Positions 1 through 7,634 of a stretch of 23,671 bases of DNA are shown one piece after another. The stretch is from the IMG/VR virus record IMGVR_UViG_3300025131_009148, positions 1 to 23,671 of that record. One strand, written 5' to 3'. The position numbers and the translations under genes are program-made. This stretch comes from a virus. Below the pieces are notes generated by a model. It worked only from the letters and a program-made list of their open reading frames with translations. It had not been told where the DNA came from and made no database searches. Each line of letters starts with the position of its first letter. Position 1 is the first letter of the stretch.

Positions 1-4
1 TATC

Positions 5-30
5 AACTACTTCAGTAGTTTTCTTTTTTA
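5..30 (+). terminator. possible weak rho-independent terminator
   Basis: On the plus strand a 6-bp stem (AACTAC at 5-10, GTAGTT at 15-20) with a TTCA loop is followed by a T-rich run (19-29). It would stop rightward transcription entering from the left, facing the end of the leftward SSB gene. The stem is short and AT-rich, and its left context is outside the window, so this is tentative. Confidence 0.3.
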
Positions 31-1056
31 CCATTCGGGAAAATCATCATCAGAATCTTCTTCAGTTGATTCTGTTGATTCTTCCACAACTTCCGTTTCT
101 TCAACTACTGTTTCTTCGTCGTCTTCTTCAAAGACAACTTCTTTTTTAGAATCTTCAGTAGTGGTTGAAGCTGTTAACCGTTGGGGTTTAGGTTTTTCGT
201 CTTCCCCACCTTCGAGAAAGTCTAAACCTTGTTTAGTAAGCTGTTCTTTAAACTGCTCAACTGATGGGAATCTATAACTCCCGTCCTGGTTAGTAGCACC
301 TAAGAAAATAGGGAATTGCTTTAGCTTTTCCGTAATTTCTTCGGTTGTTTCCGGTTTTCCGATATCTTCTAAACTGGTACCGGATTTTCCATCTTCTTCA
401 ACAGCGGCCCATTCTTCAGGTGTGAAAAACTTATCTAACTTAAGTCCGTTTGTTACTAATTCATCAGTAGTAGCACCCAGATAAGAAGCCGGTACTTTAC
501 CAGCATAAGTATTTTCAGGGTCAACTTTTACACTATAGCTTGTACCAAATCTAATTCCTTTAGATTTGTCTATGCTTTTAGTAATAATAGCATCCCACAT
601 GAAGATTAAACCATACATTAACTTTGAAGAATCTTTTGTAGAAACTGATCCTTCTAGTTCTTCTAATGGTTTATATACAGTATAAGGGTATTCAACAATT
701 TTAACTGCTGGATAATCAGGATCATTCCTGTCTATTACTTTATATAACCATTTGGTTGATGGGTTTAATGAAGAGGAGGGGTTAGGTTCGCCTCTTTCCC
801 TGCGGACTCTTTTTTCAAGAGAAGCAAGAACATCTAACGGAGTACCTACTGAAGGGTCTCTTCGAATAACCTTCATTCGTTGAACCATATCTCCAGAAGT
901 TTCATCTTCCGTTAATACAGGATAGTATTGGAGAGAGATTTTAACCGGTCCATATAAAATTCTATGAACGTTGTCTCCCTCATCTAGACGGACTCTAATT
1001 AATCCGCCTCCATCTCCCTTACTATTCTTGAGATGTTTTGGTTGTCCTAATTGCAT
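28..1056 (-). CDS. single-stranded DNA-binding protein (gp32-like role)
   Basis: 342-aa protein, probably the phage ssDNA-binding protein that coats template strands in replication and recombination. The N-terminal part (about 1-225) is a mixed, basic-aromatic region with no cysteines, so it lacks the zinc site of T4 gp32. From about 290 onward it is a low-complexity Glu/Asp/Thr/Ser tail ending in DDDFPEW. That ending resembles the acidic tip DDDIPF of bacterial SSB, which recruits partner proteins. An AAGGAGA ribosome site lies 9 bases before the ATG. It is the most downstream visible gene of the leftward replication block, and T4-like recombination partners (UvsY-like and UvsW-like) are encoded upstream. 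The assignment rests on tail, size and context rather than a clear OB-fold motif, so function is likely but not proven. Confidence 0.6.
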   Translation of the reverse strand: MQLGQPKHLKNSKGDGGGLIRVRLDEGDNVHRILYGPVKISLQYYPVLTEDETSGDMVQRMKVIRRDPSVGTPLDVLASLEKRVRRERGEPNPSSSLNPSTKWLYKVIDRNDPDYPAVKIVEYPYTVYKPLEELEGSVSTKDSSKLMYGLIFMWDAIITKSIDKSKGIRFGTSYSVKVDPENTYAGKVPASYLGATTDELVTNGLKLDKFFTPEEWAAVEEDGKSGTSLEDIGKPETTEEITEKLKQFPIFLGATNQDGSYRFPSVEQFKEQLTKQGLDFLEGGEDEKPKPQRLTASTTTEDSKKEVVFEEDDEETVVEETEVVEESTESTEEDSDDDFPEW

Positions 1057-1099
1057 TTAGTTGTCTCCTTTGTCGTTTTTATGTTGTCGTTTATTGTCA

Positions 1100-1285
1100 T
1101 TATTCGCTTTTTGAAGCTTCTAAGGCCTGTTTCCGGCCTTCTTTACACCATTTTGAAATGGTTTGAAGCTCCTTGCGAACTCGCCTTGCAGCTTTTGTTA
1201 CACCCTTCTCAACTTTAGGCTGGTCAACTTTAATGTTTTCCATAGCCCTTTCTATATTGTGAAGAGTATCAGAGAAGTTACTCAT
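1100..1285 (-). CDS. histone H1-like (Hc1-type) small basic protein
   Basis: 61-aa basic helical protein. Recalled against chlamydial Hc1, it aligns without gaps over about 56 residues, sharing the core pattern K-x-EKG-x-x-x-AA-x-RVR followed by a Lys/Arg-rich helix (here VEKG, KAARRVRKEL, GRKQALEASK). Hc1-family proteins bind DNA and compact nucleoids; similar short proteins are common in Bacteroidetes. Here it may organise phage DNA or act on the host nucleoid, which is inference. The Lys/Ala tail of chlamydial Hc1 is missing. AAGGAGA precedes the ATG, and the start overlaps the end of the upstream gene by 8 bases. A second, more diverged protein of this pattern is encoded at 4977-5264. Confidence 0.5.
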   Translation of the reverse strand: MSNFSDTLHNIERAMENIKVDQPKVEKGVTKAARRVRKELQTISKWCKEGRKQALEASKSE

Positions 1286-1580
1286 TTTCTTTCTCCTTTT
1301 CGGGTTGTTTTAGTATAAACTTAGGAAATTTCTCTTTCCCAAGAACCAAATCTTCTGCGAAGTCAAATACACTTTTGCTATTTTTTCTTACATCAACATT
1401 ATACAATAAATTATATAAGTGCATGTTCCAGATTCTTTTAACCTCTTTATACTTTTCCTGATAATATTCGTCCAGGTCTACATCATCAGGTACCTCATAT
1501 TCCATAGTTACGACGGGCTTGATGGTCTCATATGGTTGTACTCTAATGCTTTCACCAACGGTTATTGTTATTTTTTTCAT
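1278..1580 (-). CDS. hypothetical protein, 100 aa
   Basis: Not recognised. It begins with a beta-strand-like stretch (MKKITITVGESIRV) and continues with an acidic and aromatic middle, including DLDEYYQEKYKEVKRIW near 35-51. There is no cysteine, membrane segment or signal peptide. No Shine-Dalgarno site is visible before the ATG. The 44-base gap upstream is AT-rich (TTATATTTAAAT just before the start), so a weak promoter or SD-independent initiation is possible. It overlaps the Hc1-like gene by 8 bases, which suggests co-translation. Position in the operon suggests an accessory replication or regulatory role, without direct evidence. Confidence 0.65.
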   Translation of the reverse strand: MKKITITVGESIRVQPYETIKPVVTMEYEVPDDVDLDEYYQEKYKEVKRIWNMHLYNLLYNVDVRKNSKSVFDFAEDLVLGKEKFPKFILKQPEKEKENE

Positions 1581-1624
1581 ATTTAAATATAAGAGTAGCT
1601 AAAATCTTTAATTGAAGTACCCCG

Positions 1625-1882
1625 CTAGTAGTCGTACGGGTATACATGAGTACTATAGGAAATTATTTCTCGCTTATTCCCTTTCACTCCAGGGTGGTTT
1701 ATCCATTTTACAGTTGCATTAGTTGATGACTCTAGTAGTTGACCAATCAGTCCCCCATAAAGAGTAGGAATAATAAAATAAGTATTAGGTTCTAGAGTAC
1801 CGAGGTTAACTTTTTTATCTCCGATAATCCTTGTTTCTTTATATTTCATAGAAAGCCAATCTACAAATTTTTCAGCTGACAT
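1625..1882 (-). CDS. hypothetical protein, 85 aa
   Basis: Not recognised. It is a small soluble protein with a short N-terminal helix (MSAEKFVDWLSMKYKET) followed by several predicted beta strands (NTYFIIPTLYGGLIGQLLE, NATVKWI), which could form a small barrel. No metal-binding motif or signal peptide is present. The ATG overlaps the end of the UvsY-like gene by 11 bases, so translation is probably coupled; the ribosome site is weak. Together with its two downstream neighbours it forms a set of small genes between the recombination mediator and the SSB. Confidence 0.6.
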   Translation of the reverse strand: MSAEKFVDWLSMKYKETRIIGDKKVNLGTLEPNTYFIIPTLYGGLIGQLLESSTNATVKWINHPGVKGNKREIISYSTHVYPYDY

Positions 1883-2474
1883 AATCTTTTACACCAAAAC
1901 TCATTCGTCTGTTTTCTAGACGTCTTCTTCCAAGTGACTGGAGGTGTCTTCCCCGCTCTTGAAGTATATCTCTTAAACCATAGCATAATTTAATTTGTTT
2001 ACCCATATCAGATAATTTTACTACAAAATTATTGTACTCCTGTTTAGTAATGGGTGAAATCATAATTTTATTCCTCAAATCATCTTTAGTAATAGAGCCC
2101 AGCCAATTATTAGGTAATTTATCTCTTTCCTTCATAGCTTTTCTTTCAGCAATTATTTCTTTCCTAGCTAATTCAGTTTTTTCAGCGTACCATGCTTCAA
2201 ATTCTCTTTTGTTAGTATCCATAGTATGTTCCAATTCCACACCTGCCGCTAAAAAGGTAAATCGATAATAGGAGCACTGATCCAGGGCATTATCCAGGTC
2301 ACCATCAGTTAAATCATCCAACTGATCAGATTCAAAAGCTAATAATCCATCAACTGCCTTCTTAAATACTCTCCCATTGATAGAAAATTGTATTTTGAAG
2401 AAACTAGGGTCTATGAATTCTTCTTTGTCTTTTACTAATCTCTTCTTTTGATTTTTTAGGCCTAATTCCGCCAT
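1872..2474 (-). CDS. UvsY-like recombination mediator (tentative)
   Basis: 200-aa protein, chosen to start at MAELGLKNQ because AAGGAG lies 6-7 bases before that ATG; the reading frame stays open 48 bases farther but those codons lie inside the overlapping zinc-protein gene. The layout recalls T4 UvsY: an N-terminal segment, a central helix with Tyr/Trp/Lys/Glu (EFEAWYAEKTELARKEI), a spacer, then a terminal helix pattern ending in basic residues (KLCYGLRDILQERGRHLQSLGRRR). UvsY helps load the recombinase onto SSB-coated DNA. The SSB gene downstream and polymerase gene upstream fit that role. Similarity is at the level of architecture and scattered residues, so it could instead be an unrelated helical phage protein. 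No recombinase (UvsX/RecA) gene lies in this window. Confidence 0.4.
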   Translation of the reverse strand: MAELGLKNQKKRLVKDKEEFIDPSFFKIQFSINGRVFKKAVDGLLAFESDQLDDLTDGDLDNALDQCSYYRFTFLAAGVELEHTMDTNKREFEAWYAEKTELARKEIIAERKAMKERDKLPNNWLGSITKDDLRNKIMISPITKQEYNNFVVKLSDMGKQIKLCYGLRDILQERGRHLQSLGRRRLENRRMSFGVKDYVS

Positions 2475-2598
2475 GAAATCTCCTTGAACAATCGTTAAAG
2501 TGTTTCTGACAAGCATAACCAAGGGTTATGGTTTGGTCATCAATATAGTCTGTAAAACAGTATAATGCTTCTTCATTACAAACTATACAATTAATCAT
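2404..2598 (-). CDS. small zinc-binding protein overlapping its neighbour
   Basis: 64-aa protein with a likely zinc site: CIVC at residues 4-7 and CQKHF...C around 30-37, followed by a basic Arg/Lys tail (RPKKSKEEISKRQRR). It could bind nucleic acid or protein. AGGTGG precedes the ATG at a suitable distance, and that ATG overlaps the TAA of the polymerase gene, which suggests translational coupling. The last 71 bases overlap the start of the downstream UvsY-like gene in another frame, an unusually long overlap for this operon, where 4-20 bases is typical. Function unknown. Confidence 0.55.
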   Translation of the reverse strand: MINCIVCNEEALYCFTDYIDDQTITLGYACQKHFNDCSRRFHGGIRPKKSKEEISKRQRRIHRP

Positions 2599-5026
2599 TT
2601 CCCCACCTATTTTTGAATATTTCTACATCTGCTTCCATTGGAAATTTAAAAGGCTTATATTGACGTTCCATTATTTCTTTTAATTTAGGTAAAAGGTGAT
2701 CTTCACTTTCATGAACCTCAAATACAATCGCGTCATGTACAGTAAACATAAATCTTGATTTATAAGGAATTAAAAATTTATGGATGGCAATTAGAGATAA
2801 TTGAGTTAGATCTGAAGCAGTACCTTGAATTAAAGCATTTAGACCTTGTCTTTGAGCCTCATTCTTTTTTTCATCATAGGGGCTTTCTACTTGAGGTAAT
2901 GTTCTGATCCTACCAAAGCAACTTCTAATTTTTCCATTTTTTAAGACCTTTCTCCTGGTGTCAAAAATGAATTTATTAACACCGTAGTAGTTTTGGAAGA
3001 ATTTTTCTCTAAATATTTTTGCTTCTCGGAGAGAAATAATTTTATCTCCAACTCCTACTCTATCATTTATACTTGAATGGGCTTTTTGTGGAGTAGCCCC
3101 ATACAGGTAACCAAAATTAACTAATTTAGCTGTTTTTCTTTCGGCTTTGGTAATTTCTCCTGGATCTTTCATAAAAATAAAGCTTGCTGTAGCTAAATGG
3201 ATATCTTCTCCATTCATATATTGTTTAGTCATAACTTTATCACCGGAATAAAAAGCCATTACTCTTAATTCAGCCTGAGAAAAGTCAATTTCTACAAAAT
3301 CATAGCCTTTCTCAGGTATAAACATCCCTTTAATTCTTGGGTCACGAGGAATATTTTGAATATTAGGTCCTTTAGAAGATATACGGCCAGTAACTGTACC
3401 ATGTAAAAGAAAAGACGGATGAATTCTTGAATTTTCATCCGCCTTTTCCAACATAGGTTTCAAGTATGTGGTATTCATCTTCTTTAACCTACGGTACTCT
3501 AACACGCTCTCCAAAATAGGAGTCTTACCTTTCAATTTTTTCATTAAAGTTTTAAGTGCTCCCTCTGATGTAGAGGGTTTCATTGAAGCGGTTTTTTCAA
3601 TAATAGGGTAGTTTAATTTATCGAATAATATGTGAGATAGTTGCTGAGTAGAGTTAATATTGAATTCCTCTCCCCCTAATTCATAAATTTGAGCCTCTAG
3701 ATTCACTATTTTAGTTGCATTTTCTTTAAAAATCTCTTTTATATAGGGTGAATCTACTTTTACTCCTAGTAATTCTGCTTCAGTATATACCTTGGAAAGT
3801 GGCATATAAAAATTAAAGAATAGCTTTTTTAGACCCGAAGTTAATTGGTCTAATAATGTTTTTGCTAGTCGATAGGTAGATTCACAATCCATAGCACAAT
3901 AAGGGCCTAATACTTCTATAGGTACATTACCAAAAGATTCATCCCCAAAGTCTTTAATAGTTAAAGCGGTTCTTAAGGCTTTATCATAATTTCTCATTTC
4001 TGGAAAGTAAAACCCTGCCAGCTCTTTTAAACCGTGGGGCTTGTTTTCATCTAATACGTAATGTAGTAGCATTGTATCTACCCAAAAATTATTAACCGGT
4101 ATATCCCAGTGATGTTGAATGAATTTTATATCAAACTTTCCATTGTGGGCTATCTTTTTTACCGGATTAGTCATAATTCTTTTAAGAATTTCTATAACTT
4201 TATCTTGATGTTCATCCCAGTAAGGTTCTTTAGATACAGATTGTAATAAAGGGACATAGTATCCAATTCCTACCTTATTACAAAAGCCAATCCCCATAAT
4301 TTTATCTTTATAAAATACTAAGCCGTCTGTTTCTATATCAAAAGCAAATGCTTTACGTTTAGTTAGAATAGTTTCTAATTCTTCAACTTCAGTAGGATCC
4401 TCAATTATTATATAATCACCTTGTGGTTCAGCTATATCTTTATTGCCCCCGATAAAACTCTTTAATGTTTTTAAATCTTGACGGAATTCGGTAATAAAAT
4501 TAGGGGCTCTTAGAATATATGCGGGATGGTAGATAGGAATGACTGGACCATATTGTGTTTCTACCATAACCCCCCTATTAACAGTAATACCCCCTTTTAT
4601 CTTCATTCTATTCATAGCGGTAGCTCCAAGAGCTGCAATATATTTAGGATTAACTTGTGCTATAATACTATCTAGGTTTTCAGAACAATTTTTGACTTCT
4701 GTAGCGGTAGGCTTTCTATCCCTCAGCTTATTATATTTTGGGTCTAAAGTTTCGGGTCTGCAGGCAACTACATTAGCTATAGCAAAACTTTCTATACCTA
4801 TAGCTTTTAGTTCTTTTTGAAGGAGTTGTCCAGCTCTACCCTGAAAGGCTTTGCCGGTAGCTTTTTCAGTTTTCCCTGGTGCTTCTCCCACGAATAGTAC
4901 ATCCGGATTATTAAGAGTACCCCAATAATTATGTGGGTGATAGCTAGAATCTTTATAAAGAGTACAGCTCCCACAATTACTTAGAGGAAGCGTCAGATCT
5001 TTTGATTCGTTTAAAGTCTTTTTCAA
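2591..5026 (-). CDS. uracil-DNA glycosylase / DNA polymerase I fusion
   Basis: 811-aa replicative polymerase with an added N-terminal uracil-DNA glycosylase. UDG domain, about 10-195: iron-sulfur cysteines C18, C21, C89 and C114; motif 1 GEAPG at 47-51 followed by AFQGRAGQLL; motif 3 HPAYILR at 167-173. These are family-4-type motifs. The 3'-5' exonuclease (about 205-395) keeps DIETD (D230/E232), HNGKFD and YCAMD. The polymerase domain keeps motif A (DFSQAELR), motif B (K-x3-FGYLYG) and motif C (VHDA; usually VHDE). There is no 5'-nuclease domain. The only plausible start is a TTG, 9 bases after an AAAGG. A comparable UDG-like domain occurs on the Bacillus phage SPO1 polymerase. The fusion suggests uracil handling at the fork, consistent with dUTPase and dCMP deaminase genes nearby. 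Confidence 0.9.
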   Translation of the reverse strand: MKKTLNESKDLTLPLSNCGSCTLYKDSSYHPHNYWGTLNNPDVLFVGEAPGKTEKATGKAFQGRAGQLLQKELKAIGIESFAIANVVACRPETLDPKYNKLRDRKPTATEVKNCSENLDSIIAQVNPKYIAALGATAMNRMKIKGGITVNRGVMVETQYGPVIPIYHPAYILRAPNFITEFRQDLKTLKSFIGGNKDIAEPQGDYIIIEDPTEVEELETILTKRKAFAFDIETDGLVFYKDKIMGIGFCNKVGIGYYVPLLQSVSKEPYWDEHQDKVIEILKRIMTNPVKKIAHNGKFDIKFIQHHWDIPVNNFWVDTMLLHYVLDENKPHGLKELAGFYFPEMRNYDKALRTALTIKDFGDESFGNVPIEVLGPYCAMDCESTYRLAKTLLDQLTSGLKKLFFNFYMPLSKVYTEAELLGVKVDSPYIKEIFKENATKIVNLEAQIYELGGEEFNINSTQQLSHILFDKLNYPIIEKTASMKPSTSEGALKTLMKKLKGKTPILESVLEYRRLKKMNTTYLKPMLEKADENSRIHPSFLLHGTVTGRISSKGPNIQNIPRDPRIKGMFIPEKGYDFVEIDFSQAELRVMAFYSGDKVMTKQYMNGEDIHLATASFIFMKDPGEITKAERKTAKLVNFGYLYGATPQKAHSSINDRVGVGDKIISLREAKIFREKFFQNYYGVNKFIFDTRRKVLKNGKIRSCFGRIRTLPQVESPYDEKKNEAQRQGLNALIQGTASDLTQLSLIAIHKFLIPYKSRFMFTVHDAIVFEVHESEDHLLPKLKEIMERQYKPFKFPMEADVEIFKNRWGND

Positions 5027-5264
5027 ATTCGGTGCCTTTAAATATTTCTCTTTCTTTACTTAGCCTTTTTATATCTAGTCTGAGGATTTGAATTTCATCA
5101 ATTAAACTTTTTAATTTCCGTCTTAGACGGGTACTAGCAAGTTTTTGCCCCTTCTTATAAAATTTAAGCAGGTCTTTGTTTGAGTTTTCAAGTTCTTGTT
5201 TCCATTCAGCTATGCTGTTTTCAGCATCATCCAATTTTTTTATTATCCTAACTTTATTATACAT
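4977..5264 (-). CDS. coiled-coil basic protein, diverged histone H1/Hc1-like
   Basis: 95-aa highly charged helical protein. The middle (LLKFYKKGQK, LASTRLRRKLKSLIDEI) follows the Hc1 and Bacteroidetes histone-H1-like pattern G-x-K-x-A-x-x-R-x-R-x-x-L, also seen in the 61-aa protein at 1100-1285. The flanks are amphipathic coiled-coil with many Lys/Glu. It may bind DNA or serve as a spacer or scaffold protein near the polymerase. Its start overlaps the deaminase stop by 8 bases and its end overlaps the polymerase start by about 50 bases, so it belongs to the same transcript. The family call is weaker than for the shorter paralogue. Confidence 0.55.
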   Translation of the reverse strand: MYNKVRIIKKLDDAENSIAEWKQELENSNKDLLKFYKKGQKLASTRLRRKLKSLIDEIQILRLDIKRLSKEREIFKGTEFEKDFKRIKRSDASSK

Positions 5265-5706
5265 CTAGGTTCTCATTTAAATCTTGTAAACACCAAGGAT
5301 TAACTTTAATTTCCTGTCTTAGGTTATAAAATTCCCCATTCTCTTTCCCATATCTTTCCCAATAGACAATCTGTTTTACCCCTGCTGCGGTTAATATCTT
5401 GTAACAATGCATACAAGCTTCATGAGTAATGTAGGCAATTAAGTGGTCGTAGCGTCTCTCTAAATTAAGAACAGCAGCCACCTCAGCATGTATTGTACGA
5501 ATACAATGATCCTCAATGACCACACAACCAGTATTAGAACAATGAGGAGAACCGGGATGACTGCTGTTATATCCAGTAGCTTTAATTCTATTATCTAATC
5601 CAACTAATACACATCCTACTTGAGCTCTAGGACAGGTACCTCTTTGAGAAGCTAATTTAGCTATCTCCATAAAGTAGGTATGTCTATTTATTCTCTTCTT
5701 TTCCAC
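5257..5706 (-). CDS. dCMP/cytidine-type deaminase (ComE-like)
   Basis: Zinc-dependent deaminase, most likely dCMP to dUMP. It shows the CPRAQVGCVLV stretch, the catalytic HAE (in RTIHAEVAAV) and the second metal motif CMHC in HEACMHCYK. The usual Pro before the first Cys of that motif is Ala here. The frame is open farther upstream, but the family normally starts about 10 residues before YFMEIAKLA, so I choose the GTG at 5706 (149 aa, standard length). That GTG lies within the 3' end of the preceding gene and has only a weak GGA ribosome site. The enzyme would feed dUMP, yet no conventional thymidylate synthase is seen in the window, so its main value may be pool balance or supplying the host ThyA. 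Confidence 0.8.
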   Translation of the reverse strand: MEKKRINRHTYFMEIAKLASQRGTCPRAQVGCVLVGLDNRIKATGYNSSHPGSPHCSNTGCVVIEDHCIRTIHAEVAAVLNLERRYDHLIAYITHEACMHCYKILTAAGVKQIVYWERYGKENGEFYNLRQEIKVNPWCLQDLNENLDV

Positions 5707-5998
5707 GTATTTTATCCATATATTCTTTTTTTGGATCTGCTGGTTCTTTTTGATAAGATAAGGCATCTCCCACATACTTGCCGGTTTCAATATCAACCCC
5801 TGCATCATCTACAACTCGGGATTTAGCTTTAAACATTTCTATACAACCTTTTAGGGCTTTTAATAATTCATCAGCCTCCTTTGGGCGACCGTGATCAGAG
5901 GTTATCTTTAAATTAGCCTCAAGGATTGACTCTAAATATTCAGCCTCGGCTACTGTGTCAAACCTGAGAGCTATTATTTTCTTTGTATCTTGACTCAT
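5684..5998 (-). CDS. hypothetical protein, about 104 aa
   Basis: Not recognised. The N-terminal half is helical and acidic (VAEAEYLESILEANLK), followed by a helix with one cysteine and a hydrophilic, Lys/Glu-rich tail. No enzyme motif or membrane segment is visible. Two in-frame ATGs are 12 bases apart (6010 and 5998). I prefer 5998 because a GGA-type site lies about 8 bases upstream, while the AAGG before 6010 is too close. The gene overlaps the primase 3' end and the deaminase 5' end. Confidence 0.6.
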   Translation of the reverse strand: MSQDTKKIIALRFDTVAEAEYLESILEANLKITSDHGRPKEADELLKALKGCIEMFKAKSRVVDDAGVDIETGKYVGDALSYQKEPADPKKEYMDKIRGKEENK

Positions 5999-7634
5999 AA
6001 CTTTTTCCATGCCTTACTTTTATTTTTAACTTGTTTATTCTTTGAACCATTTTCTGAATATTATTCAGATATTTAGAATCTTGAGTTTCTTCATATTTAT
6101 TTTTAAAGTCTTTCACATCCTTTTGCATAAAAGTAAGATTTATTTTTACTAATAAATCATCAATATATTTTCTTTTATCTTTCAAGTTTCCCAGCATATG
6201 TAAACGAGTAGCATATTTACTGTTTTTTGCCAATTCTTGAATATAGCCGTCACTATTATTTTCAATTAGCTCTAATAGTTTTGGTTCTATTTTTTTCCTT
6301 AGATAAGGGTTTAAATCAATCTTTCCATTTATAGCAGATATCAAAACTAATTCCTCACTTAACTTTAATTGAGTAGTGGGGGTTGAAATATTTATCCCCG
6401 TCATCGGAGATTTCTTGTAGTCTGTAAGCCATCTTTCTAAATGTTTTTCATCATAACCGGACAATTCACTTAATTCTCCTAAAGCCCGACTCAATTTTAA
6501 TTTAGTCTTGTAGCTACTTATTCTTTTAAGAGCTTCTTCTATCCCCCCGTTTTTAAAAGCGTATTCAGCTAAAGTGAAAGAATATTTATTATTTAACTTT
6601 TTCCAGTCAAATCGGTGTTTATACCTAGCACAATCGTCGGGGTCTTTTCCATCTACGTGGATGATGTTTACATCTATACTTCTTTCAACTAAAAATTCTG
6701 CTATCCTTAGAGAAGCTGCACTCCCTGCTGCGTCTCCATCACTGAATATTGTAGCCCTATTTATATAGTGACTAAAAAGTTTAGCTTGTTCAGCCCCGAA
6801 ATATGAACCGGAAACCGCTACGGCATTTTGTACACCACGTTGGTACAATTGTAACACATCAAACTGACCCTCTACTATTACTATATGCTTCTGGCTTTTT
6901 ACTGCCTTCCCATTAATGTGCCAACCATACATCATTCTACTCTTTTTAAACCAATCAGCATCTTTAGAGTTTAAATATTTAGGTATTTTTTTAGATACCC
7001 CCAACGTTCTACCTATAAAGCCTATCAATTTTTGTTTATGATATATTGGAAATATTATCCGATTTTTGAAGAAGTCTCTATAATGGCCCGCATCAGTTTT
7101 TACAATTAATCCAGCATTAAATATTGCCTCTGGATTAGGGATTTGGTCAACTAACCATGTCCAAGAGTTTGGGCTATAGCCTAAATCAAACAACTTAGCA
7201 GTTTCTTGGGTAATACGCCTATCTCTTAAAGCCCCTCTAGCTTTTTCGCTGACCGAGTCTTTAGTAAACAATATCCTTTTATATAATTCTAATACTAGGC
7301 CATTTACTTCAAAAACATCATTGAATTCCCTCTTTTTAAAATTAGGGGCAAGATCTGCCCGACCTATTTTTTCAGCTAAAATAGCTAGGGCTTGAGCATA
7401 AGTTATATCTTCATATTTCGATATAAATATTGCAGCATTACCACCAACCCCACAACCCGCTCCAAAACATTTAAATATACCTAACTTACTGGAAACGGAT
7501 AGGGAGGGGTCGGTGTCGTGGTGGAAGGGGCATTTCGATCGATAGTTTTCACCGAATTTTTCTAAAGGAATATAGTTTTTAACTATATCTACAATATTGA
7601 CTAGAGCAAGTATTCTAGCTGCTTTTTCTCGCAT
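5958..7634 (-). CDS. DnaG-type DNA primase
   Basis: 558-aa primase that makes RNA primers for lagging-strand synthesis. The N-terminal zinc domain has C35, H38, C56 and C61; the last pair is CFGAGC, four residues apart instead of the usual two (CFGC). The catalytic core runs to about 230, and the Toprim domain shows IVEGQFD, FSDGDAAG and KDPDD, the acidic metal-binding residues expected for DnaG. The C-terminal roughly 200 residues are Lys-rich and helical and probably bind the DnaB-type helicase encoded at 18625-19950. No helicase domain is fused, unlike T7 gp4. The start overlaps the C5-methyltransferase end by 20 bases. Confidence 0.9.
   Translation of the reverse strand: MREKAARILALVNIVDIVKNYIPLEKFGENYRSKCPFHHDTDPSLSVSSKLGIFKCFGAGCGVGGNAAIFISKYEDITYAQALAILAEKIGRADLAPNFKKREFNDVFEVNGLVLELYKRILFTKDSVSEKARGALRDRRITQETAKLFDLGYSPNSWTWLVDQIPNPEAIFNAGLIVKTDAGHYRDFFKNRIIFPIYHKQKLIGFIGRTLGVSKKIPKYLNSKDADWFKKSRMMYGWHINGKAVKSQKHIVIVEGQFDVLQLYQRGVQNAVAVSGSYFGAEQAKLFSHYINRATIFSDGDAAGSAASLRIAEFLVERSIDVNIIHVDGKDPDDCARYKHRFDWKKLNNKYSFTLAEYAFKNGGIEEALKRISSYKTKLKLSRALGELSELSGYDEKHLERWLTDYKKSPMTGINISTPTTQLKLSEELVLISAINGKIDLNPYLRKKIEPKLLELIENNSDGYIQELAKNSKYATRLHMLGNLKDKRKYIDDLLVKINLTFMQKDVKDFKNKYEETQDSKYLNNIQKMVQRINKLKIKVRHGKSYESRYKENNSSQV

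Noticed and set aside
5-20. Hairpin at the left edge as terminator of the leftward transcript
   Set aside because: On the minus strand there is no U-run after the stem; only the plus-strand reading has one.
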